A stretch of 64,000 nucleotides of DNA from Candidatus Methylobacter oryzae (GTDB lineage Bacteria > Pseudomonadota > Gammaproteobacteria > Methylococcales > Methylomonadaceae): the NCBI GenBank assembly GCA_945861405.1, contig CAMAUL010000002.1, positions 1 to 64,000 on the forward strand, read 5' to 3'. Below, in pieces: positions 54,424 through 63,591 of this stretch. The position numbers and the translations under genes are program-made. Under the pieces are notes generated by a model. The model saw only the letters and a program-made list of their open reading frames with translations, did no database searches and was not told where the DNA came from. Every line of letters starts with the position of its first letter. Positions within the stretch are counted from its first letter, which is position 1.

Positions 54424-56826
54424 ATGAAATCAACAGGTATCCGCCGCTTTTTACTATTACTGGCAATCATGCAAGCACAATCTGCAAGCGCCGAAACCGG
54501 GCAGAAGCAGAATTTCAATATACCGGCCCAATCACTTTCTTCCGCATTACTGCAATTTTCTGAAAACACCGGCGTTAAAACTTTGTTTAGCACCGATATG
54601 GCGCGCGACATAAAAACATCGGGCTTATCGGGAAGCTATACGCCGCAGCAAGCATTGGATAAATTACTGGCAAACACCGGTATTGCTTACCGTTTTACCG
54701 ATACTGAATCGGTGGCGCTTTCTGTAGCTCCCCAAAAAAACAGTGCAGAAACCACTACGTTGAAAGCGATGACCGTGACCGGGAATGCCAATAAAGGCGA
54801 CGATCCAACGGCTTACAAAGTCACCAACGCCAGCTCGGCTACCAAAACGGATACGCCCATTATGGACACGCCGATGTCGATCCAAGTGATACCCAAACAG
54901 GTATTGAAAGATCAGCAGGCGCTTCGGATAAAGGATGCGCTGAAAAACATCAGTGGTGTTTTTTGGGCAACCGATCCTATGTATGAGGGCTTCCAGATGC
55001 GCGGCTTTGTCTCTGATGGTTCGACCACCGTCTATCGCAATGGTTTGCGTATCAGGCGCGCGCAGCACGAGGTGGCTAACTTGGAGCAGCTAGAAGTGAT
55101 TAAAGGGCCGGCCGCTGCTATCTATGGACGTATTGAACCTGGCGGATTGATCAATGTCGTAACCAAAAAACCGTTGGATACCCCTTATTACTCGTTGGAG
55201 CAGCAGTTCGGTTCTTACGATCTGTATCGTACTACGGCGGATGCGACCGGCCCCATTAATAAAGACCGTTCGTTGCTCTACCGCCTTAATTTGGCCTATC
55301 AAAATAATAATTTATTCATCGACACGATGGATCAGGAGCGGTTTTTTGTCGCTCCGTCACTGACCTGGAAGCCGAGTGACCGTACAGAACTCAATTTGAA
55401 TTTTGAGTATCAGCATGACACGCGTGTCAATTACACCGGCCTTCCAGTCGTAGGCAATCGGCCTGCTAATATTCCCGTCAGCCGCTATCTGGGTTTTGGA
55501 TCGGATAATGAACGCGCTGTACACGATAAGCTAATCGTTGGCTTCGATTGGTCGCACCAATTCAACGATAACTGGAAAGTACAACATCGCTTTCATTATT
55601 ACAACCTTGATTACCAAGGTAATAATCAGTCGTTTTTCAACGGGCCGGTGAACCCGACAAATAATCGCACGGCTACCCGCAGCACGACTACTACACCGAT
55701 TGACGATACCGACACCTATGCGACTAATATAGACCTCATCGGTAAATTTAAATTCTTGGGCACACAGCATCAGGCTTTAGCGGGATTCGACTATTTTTGG
55801 GAAAAGCGTGATGGTGAAGGTTTCGCAAGCACTCCAGCGCCAGCAACCCATAGGCCTGTGGTTGATATTTTCAATCCGGTCTATGGCCAGGTTCCGTTAC
55901 CAACGCCGAAAGATTTTAATAGTTTTAGTACGCTGACCCAATCCTGGTACGGCACTTACTTTCAGGATCAAATTACCCTCTTCGATAAGCTGCATATCAT
56001 GGGCGGCGGACGTTATGATTGGGCAACACGAAGCAGCGGCTCCGCTTCGACTTCCATCGAAGCCGCGCGCAACAGGGAGACCGAAGTTCAAAACGATGCT
56101 TTCAGCCCACGCGTGGGACTGGTATACCAACCTTGGTCTTGGCTTGCCCTGTATGGCAATTATGTGGAATCGCTCGGCGGCGCGAATACCGCGTTGGCAT
56201 CAAGCGGAAAACCGCTCGATGCTGAAACAGCGCAGCAACACGAGGTTGGCTTCAAAACGGAATTACTCGATAAAAAATTGCTGACAACGGTCGCTTTTTA
56301 TGACTTAACCAAACAAAACGTCGCCACCGCCGATCCAACAAATCCCAGATTTTCCGTTCAAACCGGAGAAGCCCGCAGCCGGGGAATGGAAGTGGATGTT
56401 TCAGGTCAAGTCACGAACGGCCTAAATCTGATTGCAACCTATGCTTATACCGATACTGAAATTACCAAGGATAATCGAGGTGATCAAGGACACAGATTTT
56501 GGAATGTCCCCAAAAACTCAGGCAGCTTCTGGGCTAAATATGCTGTTCAAGAGCCATCCCTGCGCGGCTTAAGTTTCGGAGCCGGAACGTATCTGATAGG
56601 GCAGCGTGAAGGCAATAATGCGAATACTTGGCAGATGCCGGGCTATGTACGCGTTGATGCGCTTCTCGGTTATGCCTGGAAAGTGGGGCATTCTACTGTT
56701 ACCACGCAACTTAATGTCAACAATCTGCTGGATAAAACTATTTATGAAACTTCCGCTTTTGGCGGCTTTTTGGCACAGCCGGGTGCGCCGCGTACTTTCA
56801 TGGGGTCGATCCGTGTGGAGTTTTAA
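54424..56826 (+). CDS. TonB-dependent siderophore receptor with STN domain, locus C
   Basis: The 800-residue protein has a signal peptide (to about residue 21), an STN domain (FNIPAQSLSSALLQFSENTG, YTPQQALDKLLANTG), the TonB-box-like LKAMTVTGN shared with locus A, plug (VIKGPAAAIYGRIEPGGLIN) and barrel ending IRVEF. Barrel motifs such as LYRTTADATGPINKD and LFDKLHIMGGGRYDW are also found in locus D, so these receptors are related. Siderophore unknown; FhuE/FpvA-type plug. Confidence 0.95.
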   Translation: MKSTGIRRFLLLLAIMQAQSASAETGQKQNFNIPAQSLSSALLQFSENTGVKTLFSTDMARDIKTSGLSGSYTPQQALDKLLANTGIAYRFTDTESVALSVAPQKNSAETTTLKAMTVTGNANKGDDPTAYKVTNASSATKTDTPIMDTPMSIQVIPKQVLKDQQALRIKDALKNISGVFWATDPMYEGFQMRGFVSDGSTTVYRNGLRIRRAQHEVANLEQLEVIKGPAAAIYGRIEPGGLINVVTKKPLDTPYYSLEQQFGSYDLYRTTADATGPINKDRSLLYRLNLAYQNNNLFIDTMDQERFFVAPSLTWKPSDRTELNLNFEYQHDTRVNYTGLPVVGNRPANIPVSRYLGFGSDNERAVHDKLIVGFDWSHQFNDNWKVQHRFHYYNLDYQGNNQSFFNGPVNPTNNRTATRSTTTTPIDDTDTYATNIDLIGKFKFLGTQHQALAGFDYFWEKRDGEGFASTPAPATHRPVVDIFNPVYGQVPLPTPKDFNSFSTLTQSWYGTYFQDQITLFDKLHIMGGGRYDWATRSSGSASTSIEAARNRETEVQNDAFSPRVGLVYQPWSWLALYGNYVESLGGANTALASSGKPLDAETAQQHEVGFKTELLDKKLLTTVAFYDLTKQNVATADPTNPRFSVQTGEARSRGMEVDVSGQVTNGLNLIATYAYTDTEITKDNRGDQGHRFWNVPKNSGSFWAKYAVQEPSLRGLSFGAGTYLIGQREGNNANTWQMPGYVRVDALLGYAWKVGHSTVTTQLNVNNLLDKTIYETSAFGGFLAQPGAPRTFMGSIRVEF

Positions 56827-56857
56827 AGCTAAATAGAGTGAATGCTCTCTCCAGGCC

Positions 56858-56880
56858 GGACGGGATTTGCAACCCCGTCC
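56858..56880. repeat. GGACGGGAT...CCCGTCC hairpin
   Basis: GGACGGG and CCCGTCC flank ATTTGCAAC. The same hairpin, slightly changed, lies at 63405-63428, also just after a receptor gene. Confidence 0.55.
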
Positions 56881-56937
56881 AGCAAGCTGCGTACTTTCAG
56901 CAACCCGATATCGACATTCAATTCGACAAAATAAACG

Positions 56938-58167
56938 ATGACATCCAATGTAAATCATGCCGATTCGGTATCCAAACAACAATCACCAAACCCGCGACTA
57001 TCACGCCTGAAAACCCGCCGTAAACACTGGCTGGCTGTGCATCTGTGGTTGGGCTTGAGTTTGGGATTATTGCTTTCAATCTACGGCATCACCGGCAGTA
57101 TTCTGGTGTTTTATGAAGAAATCGATGAGTGGCTGAACAGCGAACTTTTAATCGTAAAGCCACCAGCAGATTCGGCGGATTACCAGACCTTGGCGGCCAT
57201 ATTCGAGGCCGGTCGCAAGGCCATGCCGACGCAGGCCAAACATACCTTCGCCACTTATCCGCGCAACGATAACGCTGCTTTCACGCTACGTTATTCGGTG
57301 GCTGCGGCGGGCGACATCAACGAAAACTGGCTGGTTGCAGTCGATCCCTATACCGCGCAAGTGCTTGGCAAGCGCTTGACAGATAACTCGGATAGCATTA
57401 TCCCCAAAACCTTCATCGGCTTCATTTTTGAGCTGCATTACGCGCTGCTGATTAAGTCGCATGATGTCAGCACGGTGGCGGTAGGGCTGTCCGGGGCTTT
57501 ATTAATGATTTCGGTGCTGACCGGCTTGATCGTTTGGTGGCCGTTGACCGGGCGCTGGCGACAGGCCTTGAGCGTCAAGCCCAAGTCCGGCAGCGTCCGT
57601 TTCAATTACGATCTACACAAAGTCTCCGGTTTTTATCCCGCACTGGTGCTGCTGCCGGTGTTGTTTTCCGGGGTTTACATGGTACTGCCGCATCAGATAG
57701 TGCCGGTGCTGGAACTTTTTTCGCCGGTGACTTACCGTTATTGGTTTTATTCCACGCCGCCGACCAACAATGCCCGAGTCATCGGTATGGATCAAGCGGT
57801 CGCAATTGCCCTGCAACGTTATCCGACCGGCCGACCGCATGTTATTTATGGAGCCTCCGCGCCAACCAAAACCTATACGGTATGCCTAAACGGCATTGCT
57901 GCGCCCGGTAGCCTGTTGCAGCGGCGTTGCGTGGTGATGGATCGCTATAGCGGCAAAGTACTGGATGTGGACGACCCGACCACCGGCACGGCGAGTGAAG
58001 TGTTCACCCATTGGCAATGGCCGCTGCACTCCGGGCAGGCGTTCGGCATGACTGGCCGTATCTTGGTGTTTTTATCCGGCCTTGCCTGTCCGCTGTTATT
58101 TGTTACCGGCCTGATTCGCTGGCTGCAAAAGAGACGGGCAAGAAATCATATTAAAACGATAAGTTAA
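56938..58167 (+). CDS. PepSY-associated membrane protein, locus C
   Basis: The 409-residue protein resembles the locus A PepSY protein throughout: RKHWLAVHLWLGLSLGLLLS helix, central GLIVWWPLTGRWRQAL, VRFNYDLHKVSGFYPALVLL, and the final GRILVFLSGLACPLLFVTGL and RWLQKRRA. Four membrane segments are predicted. It directly follows the receptor gene and would process imported iron complexes at the inner membrane. Confidence 0.9.
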   Translation: MTSNVNHADSVSKQQSPNPRLSRLKTRRKHWLAVHLWLGLSLGLLLSIYGITGSILVFYEEIDEWLNSELLIVKPPADSADYQTLAAIFEAGRKAMPTQAKHTFATYPRNDNAAFTLRYSVAAAGDINENWLVAVDPYTAQVLGKRLTDNSDSIIPKTFIGFIFELHYALLIKSHDVSTVAVGLSGALLMISVLTGLIVWWPLTGRWRQALSVKPKSGSVRFNYDLHKVSGFYPALVLLPVLFSGVYMVLPHQIVPVLELFSPVTYRYWFYSTPPTNNARVIGMDQAVAIALQRYPTGRPHVIYGASAPTKTYTVCLNGIAAPGSLLQRRCVVMDRYSGKVLDVDDPTTGTASEVFTHWQWPLHSGQAFGMTGRILVFLSGLACPLLFVTGLIRWLQKRRARNHIKTIS

Positions 58168-58454
58168 GGCCACGTTGGTTGGGTTGGAACAGCATTACCA
58201 ACACTACCATAGGTCAGGCATACTGTTTATACCCCGCATTCCCATGATCCAATCGCTAATCTTTTGCCAAGTTTCAATCCCCCTCCCTAAAACTACGTCA
58301 TTTCACACACCCAATGCGGCATATGCCGCACTTTGGCAACCGCTAAGCAATAAGTTCCATTAAATATCAATATCATAAGTATTGGCTTGGTTATTGCTTT
58401 ATTTATTGAGCCTATCGGAAAGGCATATTCCAATCTGCCAGCAAAACTATCGCC
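58168..58454. other. Intergenic region upstream of fecI-D
   Basis: These 287 bp contain TTTCACACACCC at about 58300 and the perfect palindrome TGCGGCATATGCCGCA at 58315-58330, about 125 bp before the sigma gene. It resembles the elements of the other loci only partly (10 of 13 matches in one arm). No gene seen. Confidence 0.5.
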
Positions 58455-58979
58455 ATGACCAGCCTTACTCTCAATATCAACGATTTATTTTTGAATCAAC
58501 GGCAATCGTTGATTCATACCATCTACCGCATCGTCGGCTGTCCGCAAACGGCGGAAGATTTGGCGCACGAGGCTTACTTAAAAATGCTGCATGCTTCAAA
58601 AAGCCAGGAAATCAGCTATCCACATCCTTTTCTTTACCAAATTGCCCGCAATCTGGCGCTGGATCATCTCCGCAAGGAAAAGATACGCCAACGTAGCAAT
58701 AGCCACCCAAAAGACGATGAAGACAACGATAATCTGCTGGAATGTATTCCTTCAACCGCACCCACACCGGAACAGCAAACTGCCGACCGGCAGCAGGTCG
58801 CACTCATGCTTGACGCGCTGAATGGTTTGTCGGAACGTCGCCGCCAAATCTTGGTACTGCATAAATTTCATCACTGGACATACGAACGCATCGCCCAGCA
58901 TTACGGCATTTCCCGCAGTGCGGTGGAAAAAAACGTGCATGTTGCTCTTGCTCACTTGCTGGATGCACAGGGCGAATAA
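58455..58979 (+). CDS. FecI-like ECF sigma factor, locus D
   Basis: The 174-residue protein has region 2 (AEDLAHEAYLKMLHASKSQE, FLYQIARNLALDHLRKEKIR) and region 4 (LSERRRQILVLHKFHHWTYERIAQHYGISRSAVEKNVH). The fecR gene follows 80 bp downstream. Typical FecI-type ECF sigma factor. Confidence 0.93.
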   Translation: MTSLTLNINDLFLNQRQSLIHTIYRIVGCPQTAEDLAHEAYLKMLHASKSQEISYPHPFLYQIARNLALDHLRKEKIRQRSNSHPKDDEDNDNLLECIPSTAPTPEQQTADRQQVALMLDALNGLSERRRQILVLHKFHHWTYERIAQHYGISRSAVEKNVHVALAHLLDAQGE

Positions 58980-59059
58980 CCGTTTTAAAGTGTGGATTTG
59001 TGTTTTACGCACGTCTAATAATGATAGAATTTTGCAAAATCATCCAAGTTGTACACCCT

Positions 59060-60022
59060 ATGTCTTTACACGCCGAACCGAAATCGATTCCTTCCTTAAG
59101 CAAAACGCAAGATCAGGCATTAGCTTGGTTCGCTCGTTTGCAGGACAGCAAAGCCAGTCAACGCGATCGGGCTGAATTTGCCGACTGGCTGGCGGCGAGT
59201 CCTGCGCATCAAGTCGCTTACGATAAAGTCGCGCAGTTGTGGCAGTCAACGGCGCTGAATGTTGCCTTGAGGCAATACTCGGCGATTCCACTGCCGCAAA
59301 GACAACAAAAATTACGCCCGCAACGCTGGGCCGCCGCAGCCTGCATAGTATTAACCGGCAGCTGGCTGTTGCTGGCCTCGGGTTTGATCGAACGCTGGCA
59401 AGCCGATGCGGTGACAGCCACCGGCGAGCAACGCCGAATCGTGCTGGCCGACGGTTCGGCGGTAACGTTGAACACCGATACCGCGCTGGCGTTTAACATT
59501 ATCGGCGAACGACGCGGGGTAAAAATACTCAGCGGGGAAGCTTTCTTTGAAGTGCAGCCTGACAAAACCCGACCTTTCATCGTCGAGACAGAGCAAGGCA
59601 CGGTGCGGGTAGTCGGCACCCGTTTTAGCGTCAAAACCGGCGACGCCACCCAGGTTGATGTCGAAAGCGGCATTGTCGTCTGCGCGGGACAGCAGGGCGA
59701 TAGCCGCCAACTCACCGCAGGACAACACACCAGCATCGCCAGCCAGGGCGTTGCCGCAGTCACCGACATCGATGCTGGCCGAGCTTTCGTCTGGCTCAAA
59801 GGCCGGTTGATTTTTCAGGATCAACCGCTAGAAGAAGTGATCGCCGAACTCGACCGCTACCATCAAGGCGCTATAGTCATCACCGATGCCAAACTCGCCC
59901 AAACCCGCATTACCGGTAACTATAAACTGGAAGATACCGCCGCCATTATCCGCGCCTTGGCCGGTATTTCCGGAGCGCGGGTGATCAATTTGTCGCCGTA
60001 TTTGACGTTATTAAAATCCTAA
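59060..60022 (+). CDS. FecR-like anti-sigma factor, locus D
   Basis: The start at 59060 (MSLHAEPKS) gives 320 residues with the usual layout: cytoplasmic DQALAWFARLQDSKASQRDR, a membrane helix (AACIVLTGSWLLLASGL), then the FecR domain with LADGSAVTLNTDTALAFNI. The tail contains LAQTRITGNYKLEDTAAIIRALAG, the receptor-contacting part. A start at 59000 would add 20 atypical residues. Its stop overlaps the HepT-like gene by 12 bp, tail to tail. Confidence 0.92.
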   Translation: MSLHAEPKSIPSLSKTQDQALAWFARLQDSKASQRDRAEFADWLAASPAHQVAYDKVAQLWQSTALNVALRQYSAIPLPQRQQKLRPQRWAAAACIVLTGSWLLLASGLIERWQADAVTATGEQRRIVLADGSAVTLNTDTALAFNIIGERRGVKILSGEAFFEVQPDKTRPFIVETEQGTVRVVGTRFSVKTGDATQVDVESGIVVCAGQQGDSRQLTAGQHTSIASQGVAAVTDIDAGRAFVWLKGRLIFQDQPLEEVIAELDRYHQGAIVITDAKLAQTRITGNYKLEDTAAIIRALAGISGARVINLSPYLTLLKS

Positions 60023-60388
60023 ATCTTGCCCTTTCATTTCCTGAAAAAGCTTGCCAACCATGCTCTCAAGCATCGGTAAATCGCGCTCTATCGTCTTCCA
60101 TACTATTTCAAAATCGACTTTGAAATAGCCATGAGCCAGCGCATTTCGCATTTCATAAGCACTGGCAAAAGGCACATCGCTATGTTGTTCGGCAAACTCA
60201 GGATAATGTTTATCGATATTACTACTCGCTTCGCCAATAATTTCCAGATTGCGAATGACCGCATCTTGAATCAGTTCGTCATTTAAAAACGCCACTTCAT
60301 CCAGGTCTTCGATATAGCGCCCGATTCGGGCAATCGCCTCAAGAATATGTGCAAGGTAATCGAGTAGACGTTGCCGATCACGACTCAT
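60011..60388 (-). CDS. HepT-like HEPN-domain toxin, locus D
   Basis: The 125-residue HEPN protein has the RNase motif Rx4HxY as RNALAHGY near residue 81-88. HepT/MntA modules encode a HEPN RNase and a nucleotidyltransferase that adds AMP to the toxin and so silences it. The pair overlaps by 4 bp, with the nucleotidyltransferase gene first. It lies antisense between fecR and the receptor gene of locus D. Confidence 0.92.
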   Translation of the reverse strand: MSRDRQRLLDYLAHILEAIARIGRYIEDLDEVAFLNDELIQDAVIRNLEIIGEASSNIDKHYPEFAEQHSDVPFASAYEMRNALAHGYFKVDFEIVWKTIERDLPMLESMVGKLFQEMKGQDLGF

Positions 60389-60675
60389 AGAGGAATCGCC
60401 TCTTGCAGTACTTGCTCGCGAAAAGAATCCGGCAAGGCTTTAGGCGTCATAACATCAACGCTGATGCCCAACAAAGCCTTTAATTCATGGCGAATGGCAC
60501 CGATGTCCATTAACGAGGTTTCAGGCGTTGGATCAACCAACAAATCCAAATCGCTGTCCTCGGTGTCTTCATCCCGAAGCACGGAACCGAAAATACGGGC
60601 ATTACCGGCGTGGTGAGCCAACACAATGTTTCTGATTTGTTCACGGTAAATTTTTAACGCAACAGATGGGCGCAT
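60385..60675 (-). CDS. MntA-like minimal nucleotidyltransferase antitoxin, locus D
   Basis: The 96-residue protein shows the nucleotidyltransferase motif GSVLRDEDTEDSDLDLLVD, i.e. GSx10DxD. It would AMPylate the HEPN toxin at the tyrosine of its active-site motif. Translation couples to hepT through a 4-bp overlap. Such modules defend or stabilise the DNA that carries them. Confidence 0.91.
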   Translation of the reverse strand: MRPSVALKIYREQIRNIVLAHHAGNARIFGSVLRDEDTEDSDLDLLVDPTPETSLMDIGAIRHELKALLGISVDVMTPKALPDSFREQVLQEAIPL

Positions 60676-60854
60676 GTTTAATCTTTGATAGGCAGTTAAA
60701 TTTGTTAATACAGCTTAACGTCTATCCATAAGTAGTTCAATCAACATGAAAATAATTTTGTCTTCGCAAGTGTGTGTTAGCCATGCTGATACGTCTCGTT
60801 ACATGTGCGCGTTGCAAGCACGCTAACTAACGACACTATTAAGTAGGAGTATTC

Positions 60855-63317
60855 ATGCATCAGGTTCACCCTAACGCGCCATGCACATTGCGCAAATTGA
60901 CTATCGCCATTGCCTTGGCATTACCCACATTCGGTTCGCCGCTATCGGCTCTGGCTGCCGACACTGCGGCGCAAAATGCCGCAAATCCGCAAAGCGCGGC
61001 GCTGAGCTTTAACATTCCAGCCCAACCCTTAGCGGAAGCTCTCAACGCCTTTATCGCCGCCAGCGACTGGCAAGTCGGTTTTCCTGCCGGTATGGCGAAA
61101 GATGTACGCTCCAGTGCCGTCAACGGCAACTACACCCCGCAGCAGGCTTTGCAGCAATTACTGGTAGGGAGCGGGCTAAATTATCGATTAACCGGAACCA
61201 ATACCGTGACGCTTGAAAAAGCGCCGGCTTCTAAAACGGCAGGCTCTACAACCTTGTCCGGGGTAACGGTTAAAGGGCAACGGCAGTATGACCCTAACGA
61301 TCCTTACAATACCGATTATGCGGTACCGAATGCCAACAGCGCGACCAAGACCGATACTCCGATCATGGAAACGCCGGTTGCCGTACAAGTCGTACCCAGA
61401 GCGGTCATGCAAGACCAGCAAGCGGTCCAGGTCGGCGATGCGGTCAAGAACGTCAGCGGCGTGTTTCAAGGTTTCACTTGGGGAGGCTTTGCCGAAGAGT
61501 TCATGATACGGGGATTCAATACCAGTTACGCCAATTACCTGGACGGATTCAGATGGCCGTCCAGTCGCCTTGCTACCGCCAACGCCGAGCGTATTGAAGT
61601 GGTCAAGGGCGCGGCGGCTAACCTTTACGGGCGCATCCAGCCCGGCGGCATGATCAATGTGGTGACCAAACGGCCGCAGGCAACGCCTTATTACGCATTG
61701 GAACAGCAATTCGGCTCTTATGATCTTTACCGAACCACTGCCGATGCCACGGGGGCCGTTAACAAGGACGGTTCGCTGATGTACAGGCTCAACCTGGAAT
61801 ATCTGAGCAGGAATTCTTTCCGCGATTTTGCCTACACCGATCGTGTGTTTGTGGCGCCTTCGCTGACCTGGAAAGTCAGCGACCGCACCCAACTCGACCT
61901 GGATTTCATACATTCGGATGAAAACACCCTGGAAGATCACGGGGTGGTTGCCAGCACGGTGACGCGCCGTCCGGTCGATATCCCGATTTCGCGTTTTTTG
62001 GGGGAGCCGTCCATGGACAAAGCCAATACCAAGCTGTACAACACGGCTGTGACGCTGAATCACGCCTTTTCCGACAATTGGAAGATGAACGCCCGGTTTA
62101 ATTATTTAAAACGCGACGTGGTGGATCTACAACATGCCGCGCCGGGGGCATTGAACCTGACTACAGGCACTTTGACCAGAAACTTTTACGGCGCGAATAC
62201 CACGGCCGATTCCTATGGCGGCACTGTGAATGTCAATGGGAAGTTTTCCACCTGGGGCTTGAAACACGATGTTTTAGGCGGGTGGGATTTTTACAGCTTG
62301 GATACGGCTAACGCTGTATGGCAACTGCCGCCCGCCAGCGTCGGCACTATCAACATCTACCAGCCGGTTTATGGCCGCTCCGGCGTGAACCTGGACACCA
62401 CGCCAAAGAACTTTTTCCTAAGTCAGAGCATGTACTGGAACGGGGTCTATTTTCAGGATCAAATCACCTTGTTCGACAAGCTGCATATTTTGGGCGGCGG
62501 ACGCTATGACTGGGCCTATCAGGCCAGCGGCAACGCATCCGGCACCACGAAGTCTGTCGCCGATGCGGCGGCTAACCTGAGAGGCGTCGATAACCAGCAG
62601 TTTAGTCCGCGAGTCGGTTTGCTTTACCAACCCTGGGCGTGGCTGTCGCTTTACGGCAATTTTGTCGAGTCGCTGGGTTCCTCCAACACCGCTACCGGTG
62701 TCGGCGGCACTGTGCTCGGACCGGAAACCGCCGAGCAGTACGAGGCCGGTTTCAAGACCGAGTTTTTCGACAAACGCTTGATTTCCAGCGTGGCTTTCTA
62801 TCAACTGACCAAGAAAAATATGACGGTTCCAATTGCCGGTACAGCGTTTTCAGAAGCGGTTGGCGAAGCGCGCAGTCAGGGCGTGGAAATGGATGTCACA
62901 GGGAAAGTCACCGATGCTGTGAGCCTGATCGCAACCTATGCCTATACCGATGCCTCTATTCTGAAGGGAACCAATGAAGGTAAGCGGCTGTGGAACGTAC
63001 CCAGAAATGCGGGTAGCTTTTGGGCCAAATATGACTTCCAACAGGCGGCTGTGCGGGGCTTGAGTGTGGGCACCGGCGTTTATTTCCAGAGTCAAAGAGA
63101 GGGCGACGCCGCCAACACGTTTGAATTGCCGGGTTATGGCAGGTTAGACGCGTTGGTCAAATACAAGCTACCGATAGCGAAAGCAAAAACCACGCTGCAA
63201 TTCAATGTGGAGAACTTGTTGGATCACCAGTATTACGTGTCCACCAGTAACAGCAACACTTTCATAAACCCCGGTTCGCCGCGCACGTTCATGGGCTCGG
63301 TTAAGGTGGAGTTTTAA
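60855..63317 (+). CDS. TonB-dependent siderophore receptor with STN domain, locus D
   Basis: The 820-residue protein has a signal peptide ending around SALAAD, an STN domain (FNIPAQPLAEALNAFIAASD, YTPQQALQQLLVGSGL), TonB-box-like LSGVTVKGQ, plug with VVKGAAANLYGRIQPGGMIN and a barrel ending VKVEF. It is close to the locus C receptor in the barrel (LFDKLHILGGGRYDWAYQ). The siderophore is unknown. The toxin module stands between it and fecR. Confidence 0.95.
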   Translation: MHQVHPNAPCTLRKLTIAIALALPTFGSPLSALAADTAAQNAANPQSAALSFNIPAQPLAEALNAFIAASDWQVGFPAGMAKDVRSSAVNGNYTPQQALQQLLVGSGLNYRLTGTNTVTLEKAPASKTAGSTTLSGVTVKGQRQYDPNDPYNTDYAVPNANSATKTDTPIMETPVAVQVVPRAVMQDQQAVQVGDAVKNVSGVFQGFTWGGFAEEFMIRGFNTSYANYLDGFRWPSSRLATANAERIEVVKGAAANLYGRIQPGGMINVVTKRPQATPYYALEQQFGSYDLYRTTADATGAVNKDGSLMYRLNLEYLSRNSFRDFAYTDRVFVAPSLTWKVSDRTQLDLDFIHSDENTLEDHGVVASTVTRRPVDIPISRFLGEPSMDKANTKLYNTAVTLNHAFSDNWKMNARFNYLKRDVVDLQHAAPGALNLTTGTLTRNFYGANTTADSYGGTVNVNGKFSTWGLKHDVLGGWDFYSLDTANAVWQLPPASVGTINIYQPVYGRSGVNLDTTPKNFFLSQSMYWNGVYFQDQITLFDKLHILGGGRYDWAYQASGNASGTTKSVADAAANLRGVDNQQFSPRVGLLYQPWAWLSLYGNFVESLGSSNTATGVGGTVLGPETAEQYEAGFKTEFFDKRLISSVAFYQLTKKNMTVPIAGTAFSEAVGEARSQGVEMDVTGKVTDAVSLIATYAYTDASILKGTNEGKRLWNVPRNAGSFWAKYDFQQAAVRGLSVGTGVYFQSQREGDAANTFELPGYGRLDALVKYKLPIAKAKTTLQFNVENLLDHQYYVSTSNSNTFINPGSPRTFMGSVKVEF

Positions 63318-63591
63318 TTAGATCTGCGGTCGGGCATGCTTTTTATGTCCGACACTCCCGGTTTCTCAGAGGGTGAGAGATTTAAGATTTAACCACCGCC
63401 AAGCGGGACGGGATTGCAACTCCGTCCCTAACGTTTTTAAATGCAACTGCTTTGCTCATGCATCGTAAAAACGTTTCGGATGGGGCAACATGTAATGCTA
63501 ACCCCATACACATTTCCTCATGTATGTCACGGTCATGCTGATTGTAAAAAGCATAACACTACGCACATGCCGGATGCCATCTAGGGCTTAA
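63318..63591. other. Region between receptor D and the tonB gene
   Basis: Contains the hairpin GGGACGGGA...TCCGTCCC at 63405-63428, matching 56858-56880, and no gene. It lies between two convergent genes and so may include their terminators. Confidence 0.5.

Noticed and set aside
58175..58363. 62-residue frame before fecI-D
   Set aside because: No ribosome binding site or family likeness; it covers the palindromic box region.
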